This document shows positions 56,521 through 64,000 of a stretch of DNA of 64,000 nucleotides, one piece after another; position 1 is the stretch's first letter, and the number at the start of each line of letters is the position of its first letter. The DNA is from Pseudomonas paeninsulae. GTDB lineage: Bacteria > Pseudomonadota > Gammaproteobacteria > Pseudomonadales > Pseudomonadaceae. Both the position numbers and the translations under genes were made by a program. The stretch lies in NCBI RefSeq assembly GCF_035621475.1, contig NZ_CP141799.1, positions 3,026,501 through 3,090,500 on the forward strand, read 5' to 3'. A model generated the notes under the pieces. The model saw only the letters and a list, made by a program, of their open reading frames with translations. It made no database searches and was not told where the DNA came from.

Positions 56521-57504
56521 TCACCGATTCACATCCACTACCACGCGGCCCCGCACCTTGCCGTCGAGTAACTCGTGTGCAACCGGTATGGTTTCACTCA
56601 GGCCGATCTCCCGGGTGATTTCATCCAGTTGTGCCAGGTCCAAGCCAGTGCAGAGGCGCTCCCAGGCCTCAACGCGCTCCTTGTAAGGACGGGTGACGCT
56701 GTTGATGCCAAGCAGGCTAACGCCGCGCAGGATGAAGGGCGCCACAGTCGCCGGAAAGTCCATGCCTTGAGCCAAGCCGCACGCAGCGACCAGGCCATCT
56801 GCGCGAGTGCCCGCGCACACATTGGCGAGGGTATGGCTGCCTACAGAGTCGATCGCCGCCGCCCAACGCTCTTTTGCCAATGCGCGTCCGGGGCTGGACA
56901 GTTCGGCGCGATCGATGATGGTCGTTGCGCCCAAGCGCTTCAGGTAGTCCGCTTCGGCCGGGCGGCCGGTGGCGGCGATCACGGAGTAGCCTTGACGCGC
57001 CAGCAGCGCGATGGCGAAGCTGCCAACCCCACCATTTGCGCCCGTCACCAGCACCTCGCCGCACTCCGGCGTCAGGCCGTGGCGCTCCAGCGCCATCAGG
57101 CAGAGCATTGCGGTGTAGCCTGCGGTTCCGATCGCCATTGCCTGGCGCTCGCTTAACGCCTTGGGTAGGGGGATCAGCCAGTCACCACGCAGCCTGGCCT
57201 TCTGCGCCAGTCCTCCCCAATGCCCTTCGCCCACGCCCCAGCCGTTGAGCAGAACCCGGTCACCGGTTTTGTAGTCAGGGTGGCTGCTGGTTTCAACGGT
57301 TCCGGCCAAGTCGATGCCGGGAACCATTGGAAACCGGCGAACGACCGGGCTGCTGCCGCTGATGGCCAGACCATCCTTGTAGTTCAGTGTACTGAAGGCC
57401 ACGCGGACGGTGACATCCCCCTCGGGAAGCTGTGCATCATCCAGTTCAGTCAAACGAACCTGGTAAGCATCTGCGTCTTTCTCAATAAGAATTGCCTTGA
57501 ACAT
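56521..57504 (-). CDS. acuI: Acrylyl-CoA reductase (AcuI/YhdH, MDR family)
   Basis: The 327-residue zinc-free MDR enzyme reduces acrylyl-CoA with NADPH. Motifs are [42 protein letters not shown] and the cofactor loop [12 protein letters not shown]. The start ATG 57504 follows GGAG. It lies 47 bp after the TetR gene acuR on the same strand, and an operator-like site fills the gap. It protects against reactive acrylyl-CoA from propionate-type or DMSP-related metabolism. Confidence 0.92.
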   Translation of the reverse strand: MFKAILIEKDADAYQVRLTELDDAQLPEGDVTVRVAFSTLNYKDGLAISGSSPVVRRFPMVPGIDLAGTVETSSHPDYKTGDRVLLNGWGVGEGHWGGLAQKARLRGDWLIPLPKALSERQAMAIGTAGYTAMLCLMALERHGLTPECGEVLVTGANGGVGSFAIALLARQGYSVIAATGRPAEADYLKRLGATTIIDRAELSSPGRALAKERWAAAIDSVGSHTLANVCAGTRADGLVAACGLAQGMDFPATVAPFILRGVSLLGINSVTRPYKERVEAWERLCTGLDLAQLDEITREIGLSETIPVAHELLDGKVRGRVVVDVNR

Positions 57505-57517
57505 TGCTAGCTCCTAT

Positions 57518-57533
57518 TTAGACCGATCGTCTA
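57518..57533. promoter_or_regulatory. Putative AcuR operator before acuI
   Basis: TTAGACCGATCGTCTA is a near-palindrome with TAGAC/TCTA arms around CGATCG. It sits 14-29 bp upstream of the acuI start. The same first 12 bases recur before acuR at 58194. Confidence 0.65.
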
Positions 57534-57551
57534 TTAATTATCGAAGAAAAA

Positions 57552-58184
57552 TCACCGTGTAATGCCGGCGAGAAAACCATTCATGAATACATCCAGCGGC
57601 CGCACATCCTGTACCAGCCTGGCGCGCAGTACTGCCCCTTCCCAACCGATCCAGAAATAGGCGGCGAGGGCTTCGCAATCACTGTCTACGTTTATCTGCC
57701 TCTGACTGACTGCCTGGCGCAAGCAGGTAGCCAGACGCCTCTGCCAGTCGAGCAGGACCTCCTCCAACTCATTGCGAAAGCTCTCGGGCAGGACAATGAT
57801 CTCCTGGCCGAGATTCCCGACCAGACAGCCTCGGCGGAACTGGTGCTTGGCCATGCCCGTCTTGGCGTCCTCGACAAAATTGCGCAGGCGCTGGAGGGGG
57901 AGTTCCGTCTCATTCAGCAGCCAGCGATCCAGTTTGCGGGCAAAATAATCTGCGTAGCGTCGCAACACCGCCTGCCCGAAGGCTTCCTTACTATCGAAGT
58001 AGTGATAGAACGAGCCCTTGGGGACGCTGACCCGCTTGAGGACGGCGTCGATACCCGTGGCTGCAAAGCCCTGTTCGGTCAGTATTTCCATGCCGCAACG
58101 CAGCAGCACCTCGCGTGTGTCGGCGTGCTCTCGTTCGATTTTTGGCGGGCGGCCACGACGGGCCTGCGGTTTGGCGATAGTCAT
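57552..58184 (-). CDS. acuR: TetR-family repressor of acuI
   Basis: The 210-residue protein starts with a basic arm (KPQARRGRPPKIERE), followed by a TetR HTH (GFAATGIDAVLKRVSVPKGS, then FYHYFDSKEAFG). The C-terminal domain is AcuR-like (FRRGCLVGNLGQEI). The neighbour acuI and paired operator sites support the assignment. It probably represses both genes until its acrylate-type ligand binds. Confidence 0.85.
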   Translation of the reverse strand: MTIAKPQARRGRPPKIEREHADTREVLLRCGMEILTEQGFAATGIDAVLKRVSVPKGSFYHYFDSKEAFGQAVLRRYADYFARKLDRWLLNETELPLQRLRNFVEDAKTGMAKHQFRRGCLVGNLGQEIIVLPESFRNELEEVLLDWQRRLATCLRQAVSQRQINVDSDCEALAAYFWIGWEGAVLRARLVQDVRPLDVFMNGFLAGITR

Positions 58185-58193
58185 GGCGCCATA

Positions 58194-58209
58194 TTAGACC
58201 GATCGTTTT
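58194..58209. promoter_or_regulatory. Putative AcuR operator before acuR
   Basis: TTAGACCGATCGTTTT shares its first 13 bases with the site before acuI and lies 10-25 bp upstream of the acuR start, as expected for autorepression. Confidence 0.6.
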
Positions 58210-58813
58210 AAATGTCAATGCAGAAACCAGCGCGTGAAAGGGGGCATCCATTAGCCGGTCCTACGTCTGCGGATACCCGCGCGGCCTGTACAGCGAGGTA
58301 CTTGGATTAGACCCTGTGAAAAACGCTCCGCGGCTTTCCACCCTACATAGCGCTCAAGTTCGCATAGGGTGGGAACCAATGGTTATCCGTGCTACCTCGC
58401 TGTTGCAGGCCTCGCCGCAGGCGCTGTAACTGCTGGCGTTGGCGCAGCTGTTGTCACAGATAAAGCTGCAGCCCGCTCAGCAGCGTGGCCGGCACCGGCC
58501 AGGACTGTCCGGTGATTGCCAGTGGGATGCCGAGCAACCAGCAGCCGGATATCAGCCAGGGCATCCGGTCGTTCGCCAGTGGCTGCGGCCAAAGAGAACT
58601 CCATCGGCTATTTCGCACGAAAGGAGAACGTTGGCCGTGGCCGTAGCAAGATGTTGGTCACTGCCGTCTGTTCTCACCTAGGTTACAAATGAGGCCGGGG
58701 CGGCGCGACTGAAAACACCCGTGTGCAGGCGTGGCGGCGTGCCATTCGCCGCTCAGGCGCTAGACTGAATCAGTGAAAACGGCATTTCCCCGTGCGCCTG
58801 ATGGAGGTGCGGC
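58210..58813. other. Intergenic region with a possible degraded membrane-protein fragment
   Basis: On the minus strand, about 58572-58450 reads MPWLISGCWLLGIPLAITGQ, then SWPVPATLLSGLQLYL and a stop. It is hydrophobic and looks like part of a membrane protein, but has no start signal and no continuation. No other feature is supported; the last 60 bp precede the cysteine synthase gene. Confidence 0.3.
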
Positions 58814-59788
58814 ATGGACATCCGTGAAGGTTTTATCGGCAGCATCGGCAACACCCCGTTGATCCGCCTTGAGCGGCTCAGCCGCGAGACCGGTTGCGAG
58901 ATTCTCGGCAAGGCCGAATTCCTCAACCCCGGCGGTTCGGTGAAAGACCGCGCCGCCCTGTTCATCGTGCTCGACGCCGAGAAGCGTGGCGCACTCCGCC
59001 CCGGCGGCATCGTGGTCGAGGGGACGGCCGGCAACACCGGCATCAGTCTCGCGCACATCTGCGCCACGCGCGGTTACCGTTGCATCATCGTGATTCCCGA
59101 CAACCAATCCCAGGAGAAACTGGAATTGCTGCGCGTGCTCGGTGCCGAGGTGCGCCCGGTACCGCCGAAACCTTACCGGGACCCGGACAACTATCAGAAG
59201 ATCGCCGGCCGCCTGGCCCACAAACTGCCCGGTGCGATCTGGGCCAACCAGTTCGACAACCTGGCCAACCGCCAGGCTCATTACACCAGCACTGGGCCGG
59301 AAATCTGGCACGACACCCTGGGCCAGGTGGACGCCTTTGTCTGCGCCACGGGCACCGGTGGCACCCTGGCCGGCGTCGCGCGCTACCTCAAAGAGCGTAA
59401 TCCCAAAGTGCGTATCATCCTCGCCGACCCCATGGGCAGCGCGCTTTATCACTGGGTGCTGAGCGGTGAGCTGCAGGCTGAGGGCAGCTCCATCACCGAA
59501 GGCATCGGCACCACTCGGATAACCGCCAATTTGGAGGGCACGCCGATCGACGGTGCGGTGCAGGTCGATGACCAGAGCTGCGTGAGCATGGTCTATCGCC
59601 TGTTACGTGAGGAAGGCTTGTTCCTCGGCGGATCCTCCGGCATCAATCTGGTCGCCGCCGTGCGGGTCGCGCACGAACTGGGCCCCGGGCATACGGTGGT
59701 GACCTTGCTGTGCGACCGTGGCGGGCTCTACATGCGCCGCTTGTTCAACCCGGCGTGGCTGAGTGAGCATGGCCTGTCGCCCGCCTAG
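58814..59788 (+). CDS. Second cysteine synthase-family enzyme
   Basis: The 324-residue PLP enzyme has Lys44 in NPGGSVKDRAA, substrate loop EGTAGNTGISL and phosphate loop GTGTGGTLAG. NPGGSVKDR and the T-A-G-N-T-G loop set it apart from the cysK product at 11163 ([14 protein letters not shown]). It may use another sulfur donor or serve serine/cystathionine-type chemistry. It stands alone; a PAP2 gene is convergent 29 bp away. Confidence 0.88.
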   Translation: MDIREGFIGSIGNTPLIRLERLSRETGCEILGKAEFLNPGGSVKDRAALFIVLDAEKRGALRPGGIVVEGTAGNTGISLAHICATRGYRCIIVIPDNQSQEKLELLRVLGAEVRPVPPKPYRDPDNYQKIAGRLAHKLPGAIWANQFDNLANRQAHYTSTGPEIWHDTLGQVDAFVCATGTGGTLAGVARYLKERNPKVRIILADPMGSALYHWVLSGELQAEGSSITEGIGTTRITANLEGTPIDGAVQVDDQSCVSMVYRLLREEGLFLGGSSGINLVAAVRVAHELGPGHTVVTLLCDRGGLYMRRLFNPAWLSEHGLSPA

Positions 59789-59817
59789 CGCAGATGCCCG
59801 TTGCGGCAACCGTTCGG

Positions 59818-60594
59818 TTAAAAGCGCAATTGGCTGCTAAGCGTCAAACCCTCGCGGGTGGGGAGCAAGGAGAAGCTGTATGACTCGGACGCAGGCTGTT
59901 CGAGGAACAGGTTATAGCTAAGGTTGGCGAGAAAGTTCCCCAGCGCCATGCCGACCAGTACGTCGGTCGGGTAGTGCTTATCCGCTTCGATGCGCGCAAT
60001 GCCGGTCAGGCCATCAATCCCGTAGAGACCGACCTTAGCCAGTTGGCGCATCCCAGGATTCATGTCGATGTAGTCCAGGTTGCGCCGGGTCAGGGTGGTT
60101 TGGGTGGCGGTGGTCGCACTGTGCTTGGAGGGAAATGAATCATCTGCCACGCCATCCGGTCGGTCACGCCCGGAGCGGGTTTTCCATTCGCCGACAATGC
60201 CATCCACCAGGGCCTTGTCGGCCAGCAGGACGCCGACGTTGCTGGCCTTCCACTCCAGGGCCTCGCCATGGTCCTGGTCGGGCGGAGCGGCCATCAGCAT
60301 GCTGACGCCATAGAACAGGGTGCTGGCGCCCAGCAGCGAGTTGCTCATATCCTCGGCGTCCTCGCCGAACACGTATTGATGCTTGCTTGCCGAGCGTTGC
60401 CACTGCTTGTCCCAATGACCACCGGCAATCACCGTGGCGGCCGCCAGGGGCGCCCAGGTGCTCGGCTCGCGAGCTGCGCGTACGCTTGCATCGCTGAGAC
60501 GTTCCCAGGAAAACAGGGGGGCGGCTTGGGTTTGCCAGGTCAGGCTGCTGCCGCAGAGGAGCGTCAACACGCCGAAGAACTGCCGTTTGTTCAT
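59818..60594 (-). CDS. Exported PAP2-family phosphatase
   Basis: The 258-residue protein has a signal peptide ending TWQTQA. PAP2 motifs are KTRSGRDRP, SFPSKHSA (the usual PSGH site with Lys) and the R...H...D motif RIEADKHYPTDV. It ends in Phe (LSSQLRF). It probably removes phosphate from lipid or small phosphoesters in the periplasm. Only weak membrane helices are seen, so it may be soluble or outer-membrane linked. Confidence 0.82.
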   Translation of the reverse strand: MNKRQFFGVLTLLCGSSLTWQTQAAPLFSWERLSDASVRAAREPSTWAPLAAATVIAGGHWDKQWQRSASKHQYVFGEDAEDMSNSLLGASTLFYGVSMLMAAPPDQDHGEALEWKASNVGVLLADKALVDGIVGEWKTRSGRDRPDGVADDSFPSKHSATTATQTTLTRRNLDYIDMNPGMRQLAKVGLYGIDGLTGIARIEADKHYPTDVLVGMALGNFLANLSYNLFLEQPASESYSFSLLPTREGLTLSSQLRF

Positions 60595-61207
60595 CGTTCA
60601 TTTACCTTGGTCGCTCAGGACGAGCGTAGCTAGAGCCAGAGAAATAGGCCGCTGCGCGGGTCCCGTTCGTTGCCAGCGGGGACTGTCTGCGGTGCGCACT
60701 ACCTTGCACGCGCCTGTGTGAAAACTTCGTCAAGGTGATCGGTAGGCGACCGGCTCGCTTGGCGAGTGAGGGCTTTTGCAGAAACTGCAGGGAGAGTTGG
60801 CTTTTAGCCTCGACTTGCGACCGGCTAATGGGCGTCCCCTTTTCTTCACGGCCGACAACGACGGGCCAACTCGGCGCGACTTTTCGCCGACGATCGCCGG
60901 CTATGGCGAAATACCTGATGAGTCGCAGACTCAAGCTGTTGCTTACCGATTGCGGCGTTCTGCACTTTCAACCAGGACGTACCAAGCACGCTGCCTGAGG
61001 TGTAGTTCTGAAGATTGCGCCCCTCCTACCCGGCGGTAGACAGCCGCCCGGAGCCCAATGTGGCTGAAACTGGATCACATCAATTCTGCGAAAAGTGTCA
61101 AAAGCTGACGTCACTTATGGTTGTGACACTATCCAGGCGAAACCCGAGAGGAGGCAGTAGTAAATGCTGCGGTTGACTCTCGCCTAAATATCGAGATATC
61201 TTGATTT
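60595..61207. other. Intergenic region upstream of the ArsR gene
   Basis: About 610 bp. Two overlapping plus frames at 60735-61039 have no domain or ribosome binding site and are treated as chance. The final 40 bp hold the ArsR promoter and palindrome. Confidence 0.45.
61173..61202 (+). promoter_or_regulatory. ArsR promoter with overlapping palindrome
   Basis: TTGACT (61173-61178) and TATCTT (61197-61202) are 18 bp apart. The palindrome ATATC-GA-GATAT (61188-61199) overlaps the -10 and lies 9 bp before the start codon, the usual place for an ArsR/SmtB autoregulatory operator. Confidence 0.5.
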
Positions 61208-61516
61208 ATGAATATTGAAAGCGTGATTTCCGCCCTCAACAACCCTGTGCGACGCCGAATTCTTGAATGGTTGAAAGACCGGTCGAACTTTCCGCCCTCG
61301 CTGCCAGAGCATGCCGATTTGGACGGTGTGTGTGTTGGGTACATTCAAGAGAAGGCCGGGTTGTCGCAATCGACGATCTCAAACTACATGGGTGTGCTGA
61401 AGCAGGCTGGGTTGGTGGTTGCTGAGCGTCATGGACAGTGGACGTTTTACCGGCGCGATGAAGGCAACATCCAAGCGTTTCTCAATGAGGTTGAGAAAGA
61501 ACTGTTGAAGCCGTGA
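61208..61516 (+). CDS. ArsR-family transcriptional regulator
   Basis: The 102-residue protein is a single winged HTH (ALNNPVRRRILEWLKDR, AGLSQSTISNYMGVLKQAGL, VVAERHGQWTFYRRD). No cysteine pair of metal-sensing ArsR types is seen apart from one Cys in GVCVGY, so metal sensing is doubtful. It is followed 73 bp later by an Old Yellow Enzyme gene it probably controls. Confidence 0.85.
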   Translation: MNIESVISALNNPVRRRILEWLKDRSNFPPSLPEHADLDGVCVGYIQEKAGLSQSTISNYMGVLKQAGLVVAERHGQWTFYRRDEGNIQAFLNEVEKELLKP

Positions 61517-61589
61517 TCGTTGATCACGCCACCTGGCCACGAACGGCATGTCGCGCACAAAAAACGAAATATTACGATGGAGAAGCCTG

Positions 61590-62828
61590 ATGACGCAGCC
61601 AACGACCAAGCATGATTTCTCAGGCCCGGAAAATGTATTGGGCCGCCCGCTTGAGCTTCCCTGTGGTGTGGTTCTGAAAAACCGACTGATGAAGTCGGCA
61701 ATGTCGGATTCCCTTGGTGACGGGAAAGGCAATGCTACCGCAGCGCAGGCACGGCTCTATGAGCGCTGGGCAGAAGGTGGCGCAGCATTGTCGCTGATTG
61801 GCGAGGTGCAGGGTGATCCGCGCTATCCCGAAAAACCGGGAAATCTGGTGTTGGGACCGAATACAGATCAAAAGGCGTTGCGATCCTTGGCGCGTCGGGG
61901 ATCGACTGAGGGTGCGCATCTTTGGCCGCAACTCGGACACGCCGGAGCGCTTGCCCATTTGCCTATCAGTCGAGCAAAAGGCCCCTCCTCGCTGGACATT
62001 GAAGGGCTGCAATGCGCGGGCATGACCCTCGAAGACATTGGGGAGCTGCCGGGCATCTACGCAAGGGCTGCGACAATCGCCAAAGGCGCAGGATTTGGTG
62101 GGGTGCAAATTCATGCCGGACACGGGTTTCTGTTAAGCCAATTCTTGTCTCCGTTGTTCAATCGCCGGACAGACGGATATGGTGGATCAATCGAGGCGAG
62201 ATTCCGCATCGTTCACGAGGTGATAGAAGCGGTTCGGCAGGCTGTTGGCGCTTCGTTCCCGATTGCTATCAAGATCAACTCGACCGATAAACTGCAAGGT
62301 GGACTGACCGAAGACGAGGCTATGGAAGTGGTCCGCATCCTCGATCAGACATCTATTGACCTGATCGATATCAGCGGCGGAACCTATTTTCCGGGTGCTG
62401 CGGCAAGCTCCGATAGCACCTCTGGTAGCGGGCCCTACTTCCTTGATTTTGCACGCCGGGCGAAACAGGCGACCGCCATTCCAATCATGGCCACCGGAGG
62501 CTTCAAGACGCGGCAACAAGCAGTTGACGCCGTCGAGAGCGGCGCTGTCGACATGGTGAGCGTGGGCCGTGCCATGGCGCTCAATCCGCATCTTGCGCGC
62601 GATTGGTTGAGCGTTGGTGGTGGCGACCCGGCGTTTCCGAAATTCGATACAACCCCTCCGGGCGGCGTGACGGCTTGGTATACGATGCGACTGACTGCGC
62701 TCGCAGAAGACAACGAGGATGAATTCAGTGTGGACCTCGAGTCCGCCATGAGCCTCTATGACGTGCGCGATGCGGAGCGCTGCGACACCTGGCGTAAAGC
62801 CTTCGCTCGCCTGAGAGAGCGCGTTTAG
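61590..62828 (+). CDS. NADH:flavin oxidoreductase (Old Yellow Enzyme family)
   Basis: Start ATG 61590 behind GGAG gives 412 residues, a TIM-barrel FMN enzyme. Motifs are LKNRLMKSAMSD, WPQLGHAGAL, QIHAGHGFLLSQFLSP, NRRTDGYGGS and the FMN phosphate loop MATGGFKTR. It reduces activated C=C bonds. Only the 12-oxophytodienoate-like single domain is present. Its GC and codon use look lower than the neighbours, suggesting transfer with the ArsR gene. Confidence 0.9.
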   Translation: MTQPTTKHDFSGPENVLGRPLELPCGVVLKNRLMKSAMSDSLGDGKGNATAAQARLYERWAEGGAALSLIGEVQGDPRYPEKPGNLVLGPNTDQKALRSLARRGSTEGAHLWPQLGHAGALAHLPISRAKGPSSLDIEGLQCAGMTLEDIGELPGIYARAATIAKGAGFGGVQIHAGHGFLLSQFLSPLFNRRTDGYGGSIEARFRIVHEVIEAVRQAVGASFPIAIKINSTDKLQGGLTEDEAMEVVRILDQTSIDLIDISGGTYFPGAAASSDSTSGSGPYFLDFARRAKQATAIPIMATGGFKTRQQAVDAVESGAVDMVSVGRAMALNPHLARDWLSVGGGDPAFPKFDTTPPGGVTAWYTMRLTALAEDNEDEFSVDLESAMSLYDVRDAERCDTWRKAFARLRERV

Positions 62829-63213
62829 AGCAGGGTGCGTCAGAAACGATTAACACTGGCAGGAACGCGCATGGCTCAATTGGCAACATGGCGAGCCGGT
62901 ACGACGGTGAACCTTGAGTATTCATTATCGAACGCAAGCGCACCCGTGAACTCGAAGCTAAAGCGGCAAACGTCACGCGTCTGGGTCGATTTATTCATAG
63001 TCCTCGGGTGCATGTTCCGCCTTTGCTGACAGCAACCTGCCAGCCATAGCGAGCCTTACGGAAGACGGACGGGCTAGCTATATTGGGTCGACTCCGGCCA
63101 GTCGCGACCGGCAGTAGTCGACCCATTGCTACCCGTCGTGACGGGCAGAAACCGCCTACAAACGGCCGCACAGCGCTCTAACTCTGGCCCGCTCCAAGTT
63201 TGTGCTCCAGTCG
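62829..63213. other. Intergenic region, no supported gene
   Basis: A frame of about 43 codons (IIERKRTRELEAKAANVTRL onwards to a stop at 63045) lacks a start and known motifs; it may be a remnant. Nothing else stands out. Confidence 0.35.
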
Positions 63214-64000
63214 TTAAACCTCTGAGCGTGGGGATGGGATGCAACGATTCGTGGCGCCCTCTATCAACCAATCCCTGAATAGCGTTGTGGCTGCGGACAT
63301 TGGCCGGACGAGGTCATGCACGACGAACTCGGCAAGTCCGGTTTCAACCAAAAAATCAGTCACGCGCACCAATTCGCCCTTATTTATCGCCTCTGCCGCC
63401 ATGAAGTCCCAAACGAGGCCAATCCCCCCACCTTGTTGAATCGCAGCGTAAGTCAGAGTGAGTTGGTTGAAGGTGGGATCGGACTTAGGCGACTGGTAGG
63501 CAATATCAAAGTGAGCAAACCAGTCACGCCACTCGATACAGTCCCATGCCGAAGCCAACTGGATTAGTGGCAGTCCTGCCAGTTCCTCGAGCGTTTGCGC
63601 TGCGCTACCTGCAATCCCAGGGCGAGCCACCGGATAGATGACTTCGGCGATAAGCGCTGTCGCCTCCAGGCTCGGCCAGTCACCGCCACCATAGAGAATC
63701 GCCAGATCATGGTCGGGAACCATGAAAGGCATGATCTCGTTACTGGCATGGATGTGGATGGTGATTTCCGGGTGCACGGCATTGAAACTGAGCAGGCGTG
63801 GAAATAGCCAAAACTGCGAGACGGCATGGGTCGCCAGCACGGTGACGGTATTGGGATGGTGAGTTGCACTAATCCGCTGCCCCGTCACATGGATGCGTTG
63901 CAGTGCTGGCACGACCTCCTGCTGGTAGAGCACGCCCGCCGTTGAAAGCTCGACGCCCCGTGCACCCCGCATGAACAGGGCGACGCCCAGTGCCTGCTCG
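63214..64000 (-). CDS. LysR-family regulator (5' end outside window)
   Basis: The C-terminal 261 codons are visible. The end of the HTH (LEQALGVALFMRGARGVELS minus its first Leu) is followed by TAGVLYQQEVVPALQRIH and a LysR substrate domain, closest in style to GcvA-type members (ATHAVSQFWLFPRLLSFNAV). It is cut by the right edge at residue about 30-40 of the normal protein. Target unknown. Confidence 0.88.
   Translation of the reverse strand, partial: EQALGVALFMRGARGVELSTAGVLYQQEVVPALQRIHVTGQRISATHHPNTVTVLATHAVSQFWLFPRLLSFNAVHPEITIHIHASNEIMPFMVPDHDLAILYGGGDWPSLEATALIAEVIYPVARPGIAGSAAQTLEELAGLPLIQLASAWDCIEWRDWFAHFDIAYQSPKSDPTFNQLTLTYAAIQQGGGIGLVWDFMAAEAINKGELVRVTDFLVETGLAEFVVHDLVRPMSAATTLFRDWLIEGATNRCIPSPRSEV

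Noticed and set aside
60735..61039. Two overlapping plus-strand frames of about 87 codons
   Set aside because: No ribosome binding site, no domain, and mutually overlapping.

Overview
The window reads as a Pseudomonas chromosome (Pseudomonas sensu lato). It is GC-rich and carries many genes in the neighbourhoods familiar from that genus: cysK / DUF748 / MoxR / VWA, rnd-ycgL-dehydrogenase near ycgN, and a lipase with its foldase. It also holds GTAGGATGG-type and REP-like intergenic repeats. No rRNA, tRNA, CRISPR array, prophage or insertion sequence was recognised. Species cannot be fixed from the sequence alone.

1-11 kb: the 5' part (1847 codons visible) of a giant secreted animal-type haem peroxidase lies on the minus strand and runs off the left edge. 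It resembles P. putida PepA (PP_2561), with two peroxidase domains, PERCAL calcium motifs inside them and RTX repeats between them. Its roughly 1 kb upstream region holds a candidate promoter, a possible leader ORF with a hairpin, and a 22-bp-phased TTCACA array. Beyond it are an IhfB gene away from its usual locus, a NarX-type kinase, a NarL-type regulator and an RpoS paralog. 11-16 kb is housekeeping: cysK, a DUF748 protein, MoxR and a VWA protein. 16.3-20.8 kb is a complete type I secretion operon (ATPase, membrane fusion protein, outer-membrane channel). It is the obvious exporter for the peroxidase although 11 kb away.

21-38 kb is mostly core genes: a glutamine amidotransferase, oligopeptidase B, a cNMP-binding protein, an HNH protein, a SpoU methyltransferase, a gluzincin-like peptidase, ycgN, a hydroxyacid dehydrogenase, ycgL, rnd, a LysR/SDR divergent pair, an SMP-30-like protein, a spermidine-synthase-like methyltransferase, a ZIP transporter and a rhodanese. 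38.6-46.7 kb looks like a lipid-use module: a FadL-type porin, a two-component pair, and lipase LipA with foldase LifO immediately upstream of the hybrid kinase. An MFS transporter with a tiny overlapping membrane ORF follows.

47-56 kb: an exported PHP-domain protein, a decayed GST-SRPBCC gene pair, and an amine-catabolism cluster (aminotransferase, permease, aldehyde dehydrogenase) with a divergent LysR regulator. 56-64 kb: an acuR-acuI pair with matching operators, a second cysteine synthase, an exported PAP2 phosphatase, an ArsR regulator with an Old Yellow Enzyme, and a LysR gene cut by the right edge.

The most distinctive unit is the peroxidase / type I secretion / regulator block at 1-21 kb. 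A two-component system, an alternative sigma factor and a DNA-bending protein sit between a giant exoprotein and its likely exporter. That they act together is inference.
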